Below, one piece after another: positions 7,721-14,673 of a stretch of 16,469 bases of DNA. The DNA is from JAKORR01 sp964608495 (lineage in GTDB: Bacteria > Armatimonadota > Zipacnadia > Zipacnadales > FEN-943). Position numbers and translations under genes: made by a program. Every line of letters starts with the position of its first letter. Positions within the stretch are counted from its first letter, which is position 1. Location of the stretch: NCBI GenBank assembly GCA_964608495.1, contig CAZSOQ010000118.1, forward strand, positions 1-16,469, read 5' to 3'. The notes beneath the pieces were generated by a model. The model worked only from the letters and a program-made list of their open reading frames with translations. It had not been told where the DNA came from and did no database searches.

Positions 7721-7994
7721 GTGACCGTGCTAAGCGGGGGGCTGGCGGTACCCTGTACCGGCAATCCGCCATAGCCGGGCTGAATTCCCGCCAGAGGTCG
7801 TGCCGTTTGGGGTCTGACCCCGGTAAGCGGCGTTGAAGGCTGGGTCCCGCGCAAGGGAGCTCTGGTGAACCCCGCCAGGCCCGAGAGGGAGCAACGGTAG
7901 CCGGTCCGTTCTCTGTGCCGCGGGGACACCTGGCTGGAGTTTGCTGCCGGGGTAACGCCTGGGCGACACGTGTCGAAGGCGGGTGCACGGTCAC
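7721..7994 (+). ncRNA. ffs: Large bacterial SRP RNA (6S/scRNA type with Alu domain)
   Basis: This is the RNA core of the signal recognition particle, which with Ffh brings ribosomes making membrane and secreted proteins to the membrane. The ends are set by a perfect 10-bp closing helix: 7721-7730 pairs with 7985-7994. After the 5' strand come the Alu-domain segments CCGTGCTAAGCGGGG and the conserved CCTGTACCGGCAATCCGC, close to Bacillus subtilis scr as I recall it. The Ffh-binding helix 8 carries CCAGG at 7875-7879, a GNRA tetraloop GAGA at 7883-7886, and GGGAGCAA on the 3' side. The 274-base length matches the large type rather than the 4.5S type. A short TCTTTT follows the 3' end. Position immediately upstream of dnaX-ybaB-recR matches the Bacillus order. 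The gene symbol scr is also used. Confidence 0.93.
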
Positions 7995-8094
7995 CTCTTT
8001 TCCGTCACCATCTCCGTTCGCCGACCGGACACGGGGTCGCCGCCACGGCTGCAGCAGGACCCGTCGCCCGTCCCGCGAACAGGTACGGCCGGTC

Positions 8095-10014
8095 ATGGCT
8101 TACGTACCCTTCAGCCTGCGGTACCGCCCGCAGAGCTTCGCCGAGATCATCGGGCAGGAGCACGTCAGCCGCACTCTCCAGAACGCCGTGGGGAGCGGGC
8201 GCGTCGTTCACGCCTACCTCTTCGCCGGACCTCGCGGCACGGGGAAGACGTCCACTGCTCGTGTGCTGGCCAAGGCCCTCCTGTGCGACCAAGGTCCGAC
8301 CCCGGAGCCCTGTGGCGAGTGTCCGATCTGCCGGGCCATAGCCGCCAACCGCGCCCTGGACGTCATGGAGATAGACGCCGCGTCCAATCGGGGCATCGAG
8401 CAGATCCGCGACCTCCGCGAGAAGGTGCGCTACTCCCCCGCCGAGGCCCGCGCCAAGGTCTACATCCTCGACGAAGTCCACATGCTGACGCCGGAGGCCT
8501 TCAACGCCCTGTTGAAGACGCTCGAGGAGCCTCCCGCCCACGCCTACTTCATCCTGGCCACCACCGAGCTGCACAAGGTCCCGCCGACCATCGTCTCGCG
8601 CTGCCAGCTCTTCGAGTTCCATCTCATCGGCGAGGGGCGGATCGTCCAAGCGCTGCAGGCCATAGCCCACGAGGAAGGCGTCGAGGTCGAGCCCGCGGCG
8701 CTCGAGGAGATCGCCCGCGCGGCGCGCGGCGCCCTGCGCGATGCGGAGAGCATCTTCGACCAGGCCGTGGCTTACGCTGGCGGGCCCATCACCGTGGAGG
8801 TGGCCAGGGAAGTCCTGGGGGCCACGCCCCGCGATGCCGTGGTCGGCCTGCTTTCCGCCATCGCCGACAGCGACCTGGCCGCCGCTCTGTCCCGGCTGGA
8901 CGCCCTGGTGAGCGGAGGCAAGGACCTCGCCCAGCTTCTGCAGGACGTCCTGCTCGCGGTTCGCGACATGCTCCGGGTGAGCCTGGGGGTCCCGGCGGGC
9001 GAGGAATGGGGCGACCTGGCCGGCAAGGCCCGCGAAATCGGCCCGGACCGACTCGCGGAGACGCTGCGCCTGCTCGGCGACGCCGAGAAGCGCCTCCGCG
9101 ACGCCACCCAGCAGCAGGTGTCTCTCGAGCTGTCGCTGGCGGAGATCGCGCACGCCTGGGCCCGCCCCACGGCTCGCGAGGCCGCGCGGGCAGTCGCCGC
9201 CCAGCAGGCCGCGGCGGCAGCCGGCAGGCAGACCAAGCCGCCGGCCAGACGGGCTCCGCCGCCGCAACGTCTTCAGCCCGCCGCGACCGATGACAGGCCC
9301 ACCGCGGCACGGCCCGAGGAGGACCAGGAGGAGGAGCCGCCCGCCGAGCCCGAGCCCGAGGCCGAGCCCACGCCTGCCCCGGAGCGAACGGGGCAGCCCG
9401 CGGCGCGCGAAGCCCCGCCGTCGCCCAGGCCGAGCGCTCCCGCGGGGCCGCCTCCGGCCGATGCGGGCGAGTTGGCCCGGCGGTGGGAAGAGGTACATCT
9501 GCAGCTCAAGCGAATGCGGCGGGTGGCGGTATGGGCCTTGCTGAAGGAGGCCCGGCCCGTGTCGCTGCAGGACGACACGGTCACGCTGCGGTTCGACACC
9601 CAGTGGGAGTTCCACTGCAACCGGATCAGCGGCCCCTACCGGTCCGACGTGGAGGCGGCGCTGTCGGCCGTCTTCGGACGTCCGGTGACCGTGCGATGCC
9701 TGCTTGGCGATGTGCCGACCACGCCCGCGCCCAGCAAGCCCGCGCCGGAGGCCCGACAAGCCGAGCTGCCCACGGCGGCCGGGCCGCGCCAGGGGACGCT
9801 GGAGGAGCAGGCCGCGGACGAGGCAGGAACCGAGGAGGGCGTCGCATCCTCGCAGGAGGAGCGCGAAGAGGCGGCCGTGGCGCCCCTCGCCCCCACCGAA
9901 GACGAGGAAGACAAGGTGACTGAGGACAGCGGCGCGCAGGACGACCCCACGCGGAGGGCTGTTGAGCTCACGCTGGAGCTATTCGAGGACAGCGAGGAAC
10001 TGCCGCCGGAGTGA
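8095..10014 (+). CDS. dnaX: DNA polymerase III subunits gamma/tau
   Basis: This is the ATPase of the clamp loader, which places the sliding clamp on primed DNA and holds the replisome together. The ATG at 8095 gives 639 residues starting MAYVPFSLRYRPQSF, the family's usual N-terminus. The frame stays open upstream to 7915, but that part lies in the SRP RNA. The Walker A motif GPRGTGKT is at residues 45-52, a Cys zinc-binding region with CGECPIC follows, then the Walker B segment YILDEVHMLTPEAFNALLKTLEEPP-like and the sensor motif PTIVSRCQ. A Pro/Glu-rich linker covers about residues 375-458. A C-terminal domain (about 459-539) resembles that of Firmicutes DnaX, followed by a very acidic tail. 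I see no run of four or more A or T in the gene, so an E. coli-type slippery site is absent. The ribosome binding site is weak. Confidence 0.94.
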   Translation: MAYVPFSLRYRPQSFAEIIGQEHVSRTLQNAVGSGRVVHAYLFAGPRGTGKTSTARVLAKALLCDQGPTPEPCGECPICRAIAANRALDVMEIDAASNRGIEQIRDLREKVRYSPAEARAKVYILDEVHMLTPEAFNALLKTLEEPPAHAYFILATTELHKVPPTIVSRCQLFEFHLIGEGRIVQALQAIAHEEGVEVEPAALEEIARAARGALRDAESIFDQAVAYAGGPITVEVAREVLGATPRDAVVGLLSAIADSDLAAALSRLDALVSGGKDLAQLLQDVLLAVRDMLRVSLGVPAGEEWGDLAGKAREIGPDRLAETLRLLGDAEKRLRDATQQQVSLELSLAEIAHAWARPTAREAARAVAAQQAAAAAGRQTKPPARRAPPPQRLQPAATDDRPTAARPEEDQEEEPPAEPEPEAEPTPAPERTGQPAAREAPPSPRPSAPAGPPPADAGELARRWEEVHLQLKRMRRVAVWALLKEARPVSLQDDTVTLRFDTQWEFHCNRISGPYRSDVEAALSAVFGRPVTVRCLLGDVPTTPAPSKPAPEARQAELPTAAGPRQGTLEEQAADEAGTEEGVASSQEEREEAAVAPLAPTEDEEDKVTEDSGAQDDPTRRAVELTLELFEDSEELPPE

Positions 10015-10022
10015 ATCCCCCA

Positions 10023-10352
10023 ATGCTGAACCCCCTTGAGGCACTCATAGGCAGACAGCTTGCGCGCTTCCAGCAGGGCATCGAGCAGGCGGTGGCCGAG
10101 CTGGCCGAGGCGGTCGTCGAGGGACAGGCCGCCGAGGGCAGGGTCCTGGCACGCGTGTCGGGCCTGGGCGAGCTGCTCGAGCTGCGCCTCGCGGACGAGC
10201 TGATGGCCGAGAGCTCGGCGGACGACCTCGCCAGGCTGATCACGCAGGCGGTTAACGAGGCCCTGGCCCAGGCCCGCGAGCTCAAGCGCACCAAGATCGC
10301 CGAGTACACGCCCATCGGCGCGATGGGCATCGAGATGCCGGACATCGTCTGA
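10023..10352 (+). CDS. ybaB: YbaB/EbfC family nucleoid-associated protein
   Basis: This family comprises small dimeric DNA-binding proteins of the nucleoid. The 109-residue product has an N-terminal helical part, then RVLARVSGLGELLELRLADE, which aligns in pattern with the YbaB beta-sheet core, a helix with QAVNEALAQARELK, and a Met/Pro-rich C-terminus ending MGIEMPDIV. Length and location between dnaX and recR match yaaK of Bacillus. I choose ATG 10023, with GGAG at 10008-10011. A GTG at 10011 overlapping the dnaX TGA would add four residues and cannot be excluded. Either way the gene is tightly coupled to dnaX. Sequence identity to characterised members looks low, and synteny carries part of the call. 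Confidence 0.82.
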   Translation: MLNPLEALIGRQLARFQQGIEQAVAELAEAVVEGQAAEGRVLARVSGLGELLELRLADELMAESSADDLARLITQAVNEALAQARELKRTKIAEYTPIGAMGIEMPDIV

Positions 10353-10428
10353 CCCGTTCGGCGCGCGGCAGCCCCCGGACACGGCGCCGCGCCGTCGGGC
10401 AGCCGGCCCATATGCACCCTTTACGACC

Positions 10429-11034
10429 ATGTTCTCGCTTCCGGAACCGGTTCGCAGACTGATCGAGGAGATCGAGCGGCTGCCGGGCATCGGCCCCAAG
10501 TCGGCGCAGCGGCTCGCGCTGCACCTGCTGCAGTCCCAGGCCTCCGAGGTGGAGGCCCTGGCGCGAGCCCTGGTCGAGGCGAAGCGGTCGGTGGTGCCCT
10601 GCACGGAGTGCTATCACTGGTCGGTGGGCGGGCTGTGCGAGATCTGCGCGGACGACAGGCGAGACCGCACGAAGCTGTGCGTGGTCGAGCAGCCCTTGGA
10701 CGTGGCGGCGCTGGAGCGGGCGGGCGAGTACTGGGGGCTCTACCACGTCCTGGAGGGTGCCCTCAATCCCGTGCTGGGCGTCGGTCCCGACGACCTGCGG
10801 ATCGCGGCCCTGATCGATCGCGTGGCGCGCCTGCAGCCACAGGAGTTGATCCTGGCTACCAGTCCCACGGTTGAAGGCGACGCCACGGCGGAGTATATTC
10901 GGGGGGGGCTGGCGGACGTGCCAGGGCTCGCAATCACTCGCATCGCCCTTGGTTTGCCCGTTGGTGCGGACCTTGACTACGCGGATCAGGTGACCGTCGC
11001 GCGCGCCCTGAGGGGTAGGCGCCCGATGGAGTAG
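10429..11034 (+). CDS. recR: Recombination mediator protein RecR
   Basis: RecR acts with RecO and RecF to load RecA on single-stranded DNA during gap repair. The 201-residue product has the normal length and domain order. A helix-hairpin-helix region with LPGIGPKSAQRLA is at residues 18-30. A Cys4 zinc finger is formed by C58, C61, C70 and C73. A Toprim domain begins at about residue 82, with its conserved glutamate probably E87 in CVVEQPLD, followed by YHVLEGALNP. The ATG at 10429 gives the usual start just before the PEPVRRLIEEI helix. The ribosome binding site is weak. The gene follows ybaB by 76 bases and closes the SRP RNA-dnaX-ybaB-recR block. Confidence 0.95.
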   Translation: MFSLPEPVRRLIEEIERLPGIGPKSAQRLALHLLQSQASEVEALARALVEAKRSVVPCTECYHWSVGGLCEICADDRRDRTKLCVVEQPLDVAALERAGEYWGLYHVLEGALNPVLGVGPDDLRIAALIDRVARLQPQELILATSPTVEGDATAEYIRGGLADVPGLAITRIALGLPVGADLDYADQVTVARALRGRRPME

Positions 11035-11088
11035 GAGCAGGACGGACCCAGAGGCCGACCGCACAAGGGACACCCACGCTGAGTAGAG

Positions 11089-11213
11089 CCGCGGAGCCCC
11101 CGCGGGCCACGACCTGGCCCGGCGCGGCGGGTAGCGCGGCACTCCGCAGTCGAGGACCAGGTCTTGCAGCAGGGAACAAAGCGCCCGGGGCCCAAGTAGG
11201 TCCTCCCGGGTGC
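11089..11213 (+). other. Hairpin-rich leader between recR and the por operon
   Basis: The 210-base gap after recR holds three possible stems. CCGCGG at 11089-11094 pairs with 11100-11105. GACCTGG at 11111-11117 pairs perfectly with CCAGGTC at 11157-11163. A 10-pair stem with two wobbles joins 11181-11190 and 11204-11213, ending just before the porG ribosome binding site. I see no convincing promoter and no T tract. It may be an untranslated leader, a recR terminator, or chance pairing in GC-rich DNA. I recognise no known riboswitch class. Confidence 0.3.
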
Positions 11214-11244
11214 GTGTACGCAGAAGTTTCAAAGGAGGATCAGA

Positions 11245-11820
11245 ATGGCACAACTGGTTGAAGTGAGATGGCATGGCCGCGGCGGCCAGGGGGCCAAGAC
11301 TGCGGGCTACGTCCTGGCCGTCGCCGCCGCCGAGCAGGGGAAGAAGGTGCAGGCCTTCCCCGAGTACGGGGCCGAGCGCCGCGGAGCGCCCATCCGCTCC
11401 TACGTGCGCATCTCTGACGGCCCGATCCGTCTGCGCTGTGCCGTCCGGTTCCCGGCAGTGGTGATTGTGCTCGACGACACACTGGTGCAGTCGGAGGACG
11501 TGGCCGCCGGCCTCCCCGAGGGCGGGCTGGTCATCGTCAACACCAGCATGTCGCCCGCCGAGCTAAGCGCCAAGCTGGGCAACACCACCGCTCGCGTCGC
11601 CACGGTGGACGCGACCACCATCTCGCTCGAGACGATCGGGCGCAACATCCCCAACACGCCGATGCTCGGGGCGCTGGCCCGCCTGCGCCCGGACCTGGTC
11701 AGCGTCGAGGGGGCGAAGGCGGCTGTGCGCCAGACCCTGGGCGGCAAGCTCTCCGAAGCTGTCCTCCAGTCCAACTACGCTGCTATCGACCGCGCCTATG
11801 AGGAGGTGCAGACCCAATGA
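11245..11820 (+). CDS. porG: Pyruvate:ferredoxin oxidoreductase, gamma subunit
   Basis: This is the gamma subunit (domain III equivalent) of the four-subunit 2-oxoacid:ferredoxin oxidoreductases, a cytosolic complex. The 191 residues have the family motifs VRWHGRGGQGAKTA near the N-terminus (about residues 7-20) and FPEYGAERRGAPIRSYVRI at about 38-56, with normal family length. A strong AAAGGAGG ribosome binding site lies just before the ATG. It is the first gene of the operon, and its TGA overlaps the ATG of porD (ATGA). The substrate is judged from the alpha subunit, which looks pyruvate-specific; a 2-oxoisovalerate enzyme is the main alternative. The symbol porC is used for this subunit in some genomes. 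Confidence 0.92.
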   Translation: MAQLVEVRWHGRGGQGAKTAGYVLAVAAAEQGKKVQAFPEYGAERRGAPIRSYVRISDGPIRLRCAVRFPAVVIVLDDTLVQSEDVAAGLPEGGLVIVNTSMSPAELSAKLGNTTARVATVDATTISLETIGRNIPNTPMLGALARLRPDLVSVEGAKAAVRQTLGGKLSEAVLQSNYAAIDRAYEEVQTQ

Positions 11821-12200
11821 GCAACTGCTGCGGCGGCGGCAAGAAGCAAGCGCCGGAGGTGTACCCCCCGGATGCGGGGTGGCGCGACATGGCTCACGGC
11901 GGCATCATCCCGCAGCCGGGCAATGCCGTGCACTACCACACCGGCGGCTGGCGCACCTACCGCCCCGTGCGCCACGACGACAAGTGCATTGACTGCCTGT
12001 TCTGCTGGCTCTACTGCCCCGACATGTCGGTGTACGTGCAGGACGAATCGGTCAAGACGCTGGGCTTCGACCTGGATCACTGCAAGGGCTGCGGCATCTG
12101 CGCCGCGGTCTGTCCCACCGACGCCATCGAGATGGTGTTGGAGTCTGAGTTCCGCCAGGAAGAGGCCCAGGCGGCGCAAGCCGAGGCAGCAGAGGAGTAA
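11817..12200 (+). CDS. porD: Pyruvate:ferredoxin oxidoreductase, delta (ferredoxin) subunit
   Basis: This 127-residue subunit carries two [4Fe-4S] clusters that pass electrons from the catalytic core to ferredoxin. The cluster motifs are CIDCLFCWLYCP at about residues 58-69 and CKGCGICAAVCP at about 88-99. The segment GGWRTYRPVRHDDKCIDC is close to Thermotoga PorD as I recall it. The N-terminus MSNCCGGGKK adds two adjacent cysteines and a Gly run beyond the usual start, and the C-terminus is Ala/Glu-rich. It starts in the porG stop codon, so the two are coupled. A TAA followed at once by GGAGG links it to porA. Confidence 0.93.
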   Translation: MSNCCGGGKKQAPEVYPPDAGWRDMAHGGIIPQPGNAVHYHTGGWRTYRPVRHDDKCIDCLFCWLYCPDMSVYVQDESVKTLGFDLDHCKGCGICAAVCPTDAIEMVLESEFRQEEAQAAQAEAAEE

Positions 12201-12212
12201 GGAGGCCGCATC

Positions 12213-13394
12213 ATGGGCAAGCTTCGACCAATGGAAGGCAATGAGGCCGTCGCCGAGGCGATGCGCCAGATCAACCCCGATGTCGTCGCCGCGTATCCCA
12301 TCACGCCCTCGACCGAGGCGGTCCAGATCTTCGCCCGCTTCGTCGCCGACGGCGAGGTGGACACCAACTACGTCGCCGTCGAGAGCGAGCACTCCGCCAT
12401 GTCGGCCTGCATCGCCGCGTCGGTCGCCGGCGGGCGCGTCATGAACGTCACCGCGTCCCAGGGCCTGGCGCTGATGTGGGAGATGCTCTACATCGCCGCC
12501 TCGCTGCGCGCGCCGGTGGTCCTGTCTGTCGCCAACCGCGCCCTGTCGGGGAACATCAACATCCACTGCGACCACGCCGATGCCATGGGCGCCCGCGACG
12601 CGGGCTGGCTCCACCTCTACGGCGAGAACGTCCAGGAGGCCTACGACAACGCCATCCAGGCCGTGGTCATCGCCGAGCGCGAGGACGTGCGCCTGCCGGT
12701 CATGAACTGCTACGACGGCTTCCTGGTCAGCCACAGCTATGAGCTGCTCGAGGTCGAGGAGGACGAGGCGGTCAGGCAATTCGTGGGGCCGTACCCGCAG
12801 GTGAGGCCGCTGCTGGACATCGAGAACCCGATCACGGTCGGCCCCCTCGACCTCTACGACTTCTACCTGGAGCACAAGCGCGACCAGTGGGAGGCCTACG
12901 GGCCCGCCAAGCAGGCGGTCATCGAGGTGGGCCAGGCCTTCGGCGAGCGCTTCGGCCGCACCTACGGCCTGCTCGAGCCCTACTTCCTCGACGACGCCGA
13001 GCTGGTCATCGTGGCCCTAGGGTCCACGGCGGGCACGGTGAAGGATGTCGTCGAGCAGCGGCGCGAGAAGGGCGAGAAGGTGGGGCTGCTCAAGATCCGC
13101 TCCTTCCGCCCCTTCCCGGCCGAGGAGATCGCCGACGCGCTCGGTGGCGCCCGGGCCATCGCGGTCATGGACCGCGCCGCCGGCTTCGGCGCCGGCTGGG
13201 GCACGCTCTATCCCGAGATCCTCGCGGCCCTGTACGCCGGCGGTAAGCAGGTAGCCACAGTGGACTACCTGTACGGGCTGGGCGGCCGCATGATCGTGCC
13301 CGAGGAGATTCACCAGATCTACGACGAGCTCGCGCCACTAGCGGCTGCCGGACAGCCGGTCCTGGGCGTCCGCTGGCTTGGGGTTCGCGAGTAA
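12213..13394 (+). CDS. porA: Pyruvate:ferredoxin oxidoreductase, alpha subunit
   Basis: The 393-residue subunit holds the pyruvate-side half of the thiamin diphosphate active site. The complex turns pyruvate, CoA and oxidised ferredoxin into acetyl-CoA, CO2 and reduced ferredoxin. YPITPST at residues 28-34 contains T31, VESEHS at 56-61 contains the likely cofactor-activating E59, and NRALS contains R109. T31 and R109 match the pyruvate-binding Thr/Arg pair known in Desulfovibrio PFOR, which favours pyruvate over branched 2-oxoacids. Further on, NIHCDHADAMGARDAGW and GPLDLYDFYLEHKRDQ are close to the Thermotoga sequence as I recall it. A GGAGG at 12201-12205 precedes the ATG. The gene is 12 bases after porD and 14 before porB. 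Confidence 0.94.
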   Translation: MGKLRPMEGNEAVAEAMRQINPDVVAAYPITPSTEAVQIFARFVADGEVDTNYVAVESEHSAMSACIAASVAGGRVMNVTASQGLALMWEMLYIAASLRAPVVLSVANRALSGNINIHCDHADAMGARDAGWLHLYGENVQEAYDNAIQAVVIAEREDVRLPVMNCYDGFLVSHSYELLEVEEDEAVRQFVGPYPQVRPLLDIENPITVGPLDLYDFYLEHKRDQWEAYGPAKQAVIEVGQAFGERFGRTYGLLEPYFLDDAELVIVALGSTAGTVKDVVEQRREKGEKVGLLKIRSFRPFPAEEIADALGGARAIAVMDRAAGFGAGWGTLYPEILAALYAGGKQVATVDYLYGLGGRMIVPEEIHQIYDELAPLAAAGQPVLGVRWLGVRE

Positions 13395-13408
13395 GGAGGC
13401 CGCCCACC

Positions 13409-14356
13409 ATGGCAAAGAACATCAAACAGCTAAGCCACTCGTCCGTCTGCCTTACCGCCGGCCATCGCCTCTGCCCCGGCTGCGCGGAGCCGATGATCGC
13501 GCGCCAGGTCATGATGGCCGCCGGTGACAGGCCTGTCATCGCCGCCAGCGCCACGGGGTGCTTCGAGGTCTCGACCACCATCTTCCCCTTCACGGCCTGG
13601 AACGTCCCCTGGGTACACCTGGCCTTCGAGAACGCCGGCGCCACCATCGCCGGCGTCGAGGCCATGTACCAGCAGTGGCGCAAGACCGGCAAGATAGACC
13701 CCGACGTGCGCTACGCGCTGGTGGCCTTCGGCGGCGACGGCGGCACCTACGACATCGGCTTCCAGTCGCTCTCGGGCATGGCCGAGCGCTGGCACGATTG
13801 CGTGTACGTCTGCCTCAACAACGAGGCCTACATGAACACGGGCGTGCAGCGCTCCTCCGCCACGCCCTACGGCTGCCACACCACGACCAGCCCCGCCGGC
13901 ACCCACATCCCCGGCAAGCCCGTGCACCGCAAGGACCTGACCATGGCCATGGCCGCCCACGACATCCCCTACGTGGCCCAGGTCGCGCCGGCCAGTCCGC
14001 CGCTGTGGCGGCATCTGGTCAACGCCGCCGAGAAGGCCTTCGAGTACGAGGGCCCGGCCTTCATCAACGTCCTCTCGCCCTGCCCGCTCGGCTGGATCTG
14101 CGACCCCTCCAAGACCCCTGAGCTGGCCAAGTTGGCCGCCGACACCTGCATATGGCCCATGTACGAGGTGGACCACGGCGTGTTCAAGGTCCTCTACACG
14201 CCCAAGGAGAAGCTCCCCATCGAGGTGTACCTGGAGCCCCAGGGCCGCTTCCGCCACATGTTCAGGGGCGAGAAGGGCGCGGAGATCCGCAAGGCCCTGC
14301 AGGAGTGGGTGGACTACAAGTGGGAGCAGCTCCTCAGGCTGTGCAGGACCGACTAG
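13409..14356 (+). CDS. porB: Pyruvate:ferredoxin oxidoreductase, beta subunit
   Basis: The beta subunit binds the diphosphate end of thiamin diphosphate and the proximal [4Fe-4S] cluster. The 315 residues show cluster cysteines C22 and C25 (CPGC), C51 (ATGCFE) and C225 (SPCPLGW). The thiamin diphosphate/Mg motif runs from GDGGTYDIG at about residues 109-117 to NNEAYMNTG at 137-145. The segment GVQRSSATPYG, HTTTSPAG and GKPVHRKDL is typical of PorB. Length and cysteine set are normal. The ATG has GGAGG at 13395-13399. It is the last gene of the operon, followed by a 317-base gap before cstA. Confidence 0.95.
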   Translation: MAKNIKQLSHSSVCLTAGHRLCPGCAEPMIARQVMMAAGDRPVIAASATGCFEVSTTIFPFTAWNVPWVHLAFENAGATIAGVEAMYQQWRKTGKIDPDVRYALVAFGGDGGTYDIGFQSLSGMAERWHDCVYVCLNNEAYMNTGVQRSSATPYGCHTTTSPAGTHIPGKPVHRKDLTMAMAAHDIPYVAQVAPASPPLWRHLVNAAEKAFEYEGPAFINVLSPCPLGWICDPSKTPELAKLAADTCIWPMYEVDHGVFKVLYTPKEKLPIEVYLEPQGRFRHMFRGEKGAEIRKALQEWVDYKWEQLLRLCRTD

Positions 14357-14673
14357 CGCGATCCGTCCCGGGCGGGCGGCGTCGTCCGGGCTCACCGGCG
14401 GCGCCGCCGCGGGCCCGACGCGCTGCGCAGAGCTGAATAGCTGGTGACACGGCCGGTGGCCGTCCTGGACTGCCCGAATCCGCAGGCTCCGTGGATGACG
14501 GATGTTGACAGGACATGGCCCACGCCGCCGGCCGTTGCTTGCTGCCCCGGGCAGACGAACGCGGACAGGAGGCGTCCCCCGGGAGGGAGCGCCGACCGCC
14601 TTCGCGACGGCCGCGCGACGCCTCGGCCTGGCCCGCTCGCCTTTCCCCCGGGGTCGCGTGAGAGGCGAGACCG
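14357..14673 (+). other. Gap between porB and cstA with a compound hairpin
   Basis: No gene, tRNA or clear promoter is visible in these 317 bases. A compound stem at 14379-14421 has outer arms GCGTCG (14379-14384) and CGACGC (14416-14421) around a perfect 14-base palindrome at 14396-14409. A smaller hairpin, ACGGCC-GGT-GGCCGT, spans 14449-14463. Neither is followed by a T tract. A perfect TTGACA at 14505-14510 has no -10 partner. The region may hold the end of the por transcript and the leader of cstA. Confidence 0.35.

Noticed and set aside
7915..8094. N-terminal extension of dnaX by 60 residues.
   Set aside because: It lies in the 3' part of the SRP RNA and its spacer. The DnaX family N-terminus starts at 8095.
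8005..9759. Minus-strand open frame opposite dnaX (584 codons).
   Set aside because: It is Gly/Arg/Leu-rich, without motifs, and fully antisense to dnaX and part of the SRP RNA flank.
11161..11200. Promoter for the por operon using TTGCAG at 11164-11169.
   Set aside because: No acceptable -10 box lies at 16-19 bases. The nearest AT-richer hexamer is 24 bases away.
14505..14533. Possible cstA promoter with a perfect TTGACA.
   Set aside because: The bases 15-19 positions downstream are GC-rich, with no -10-like hexamer.
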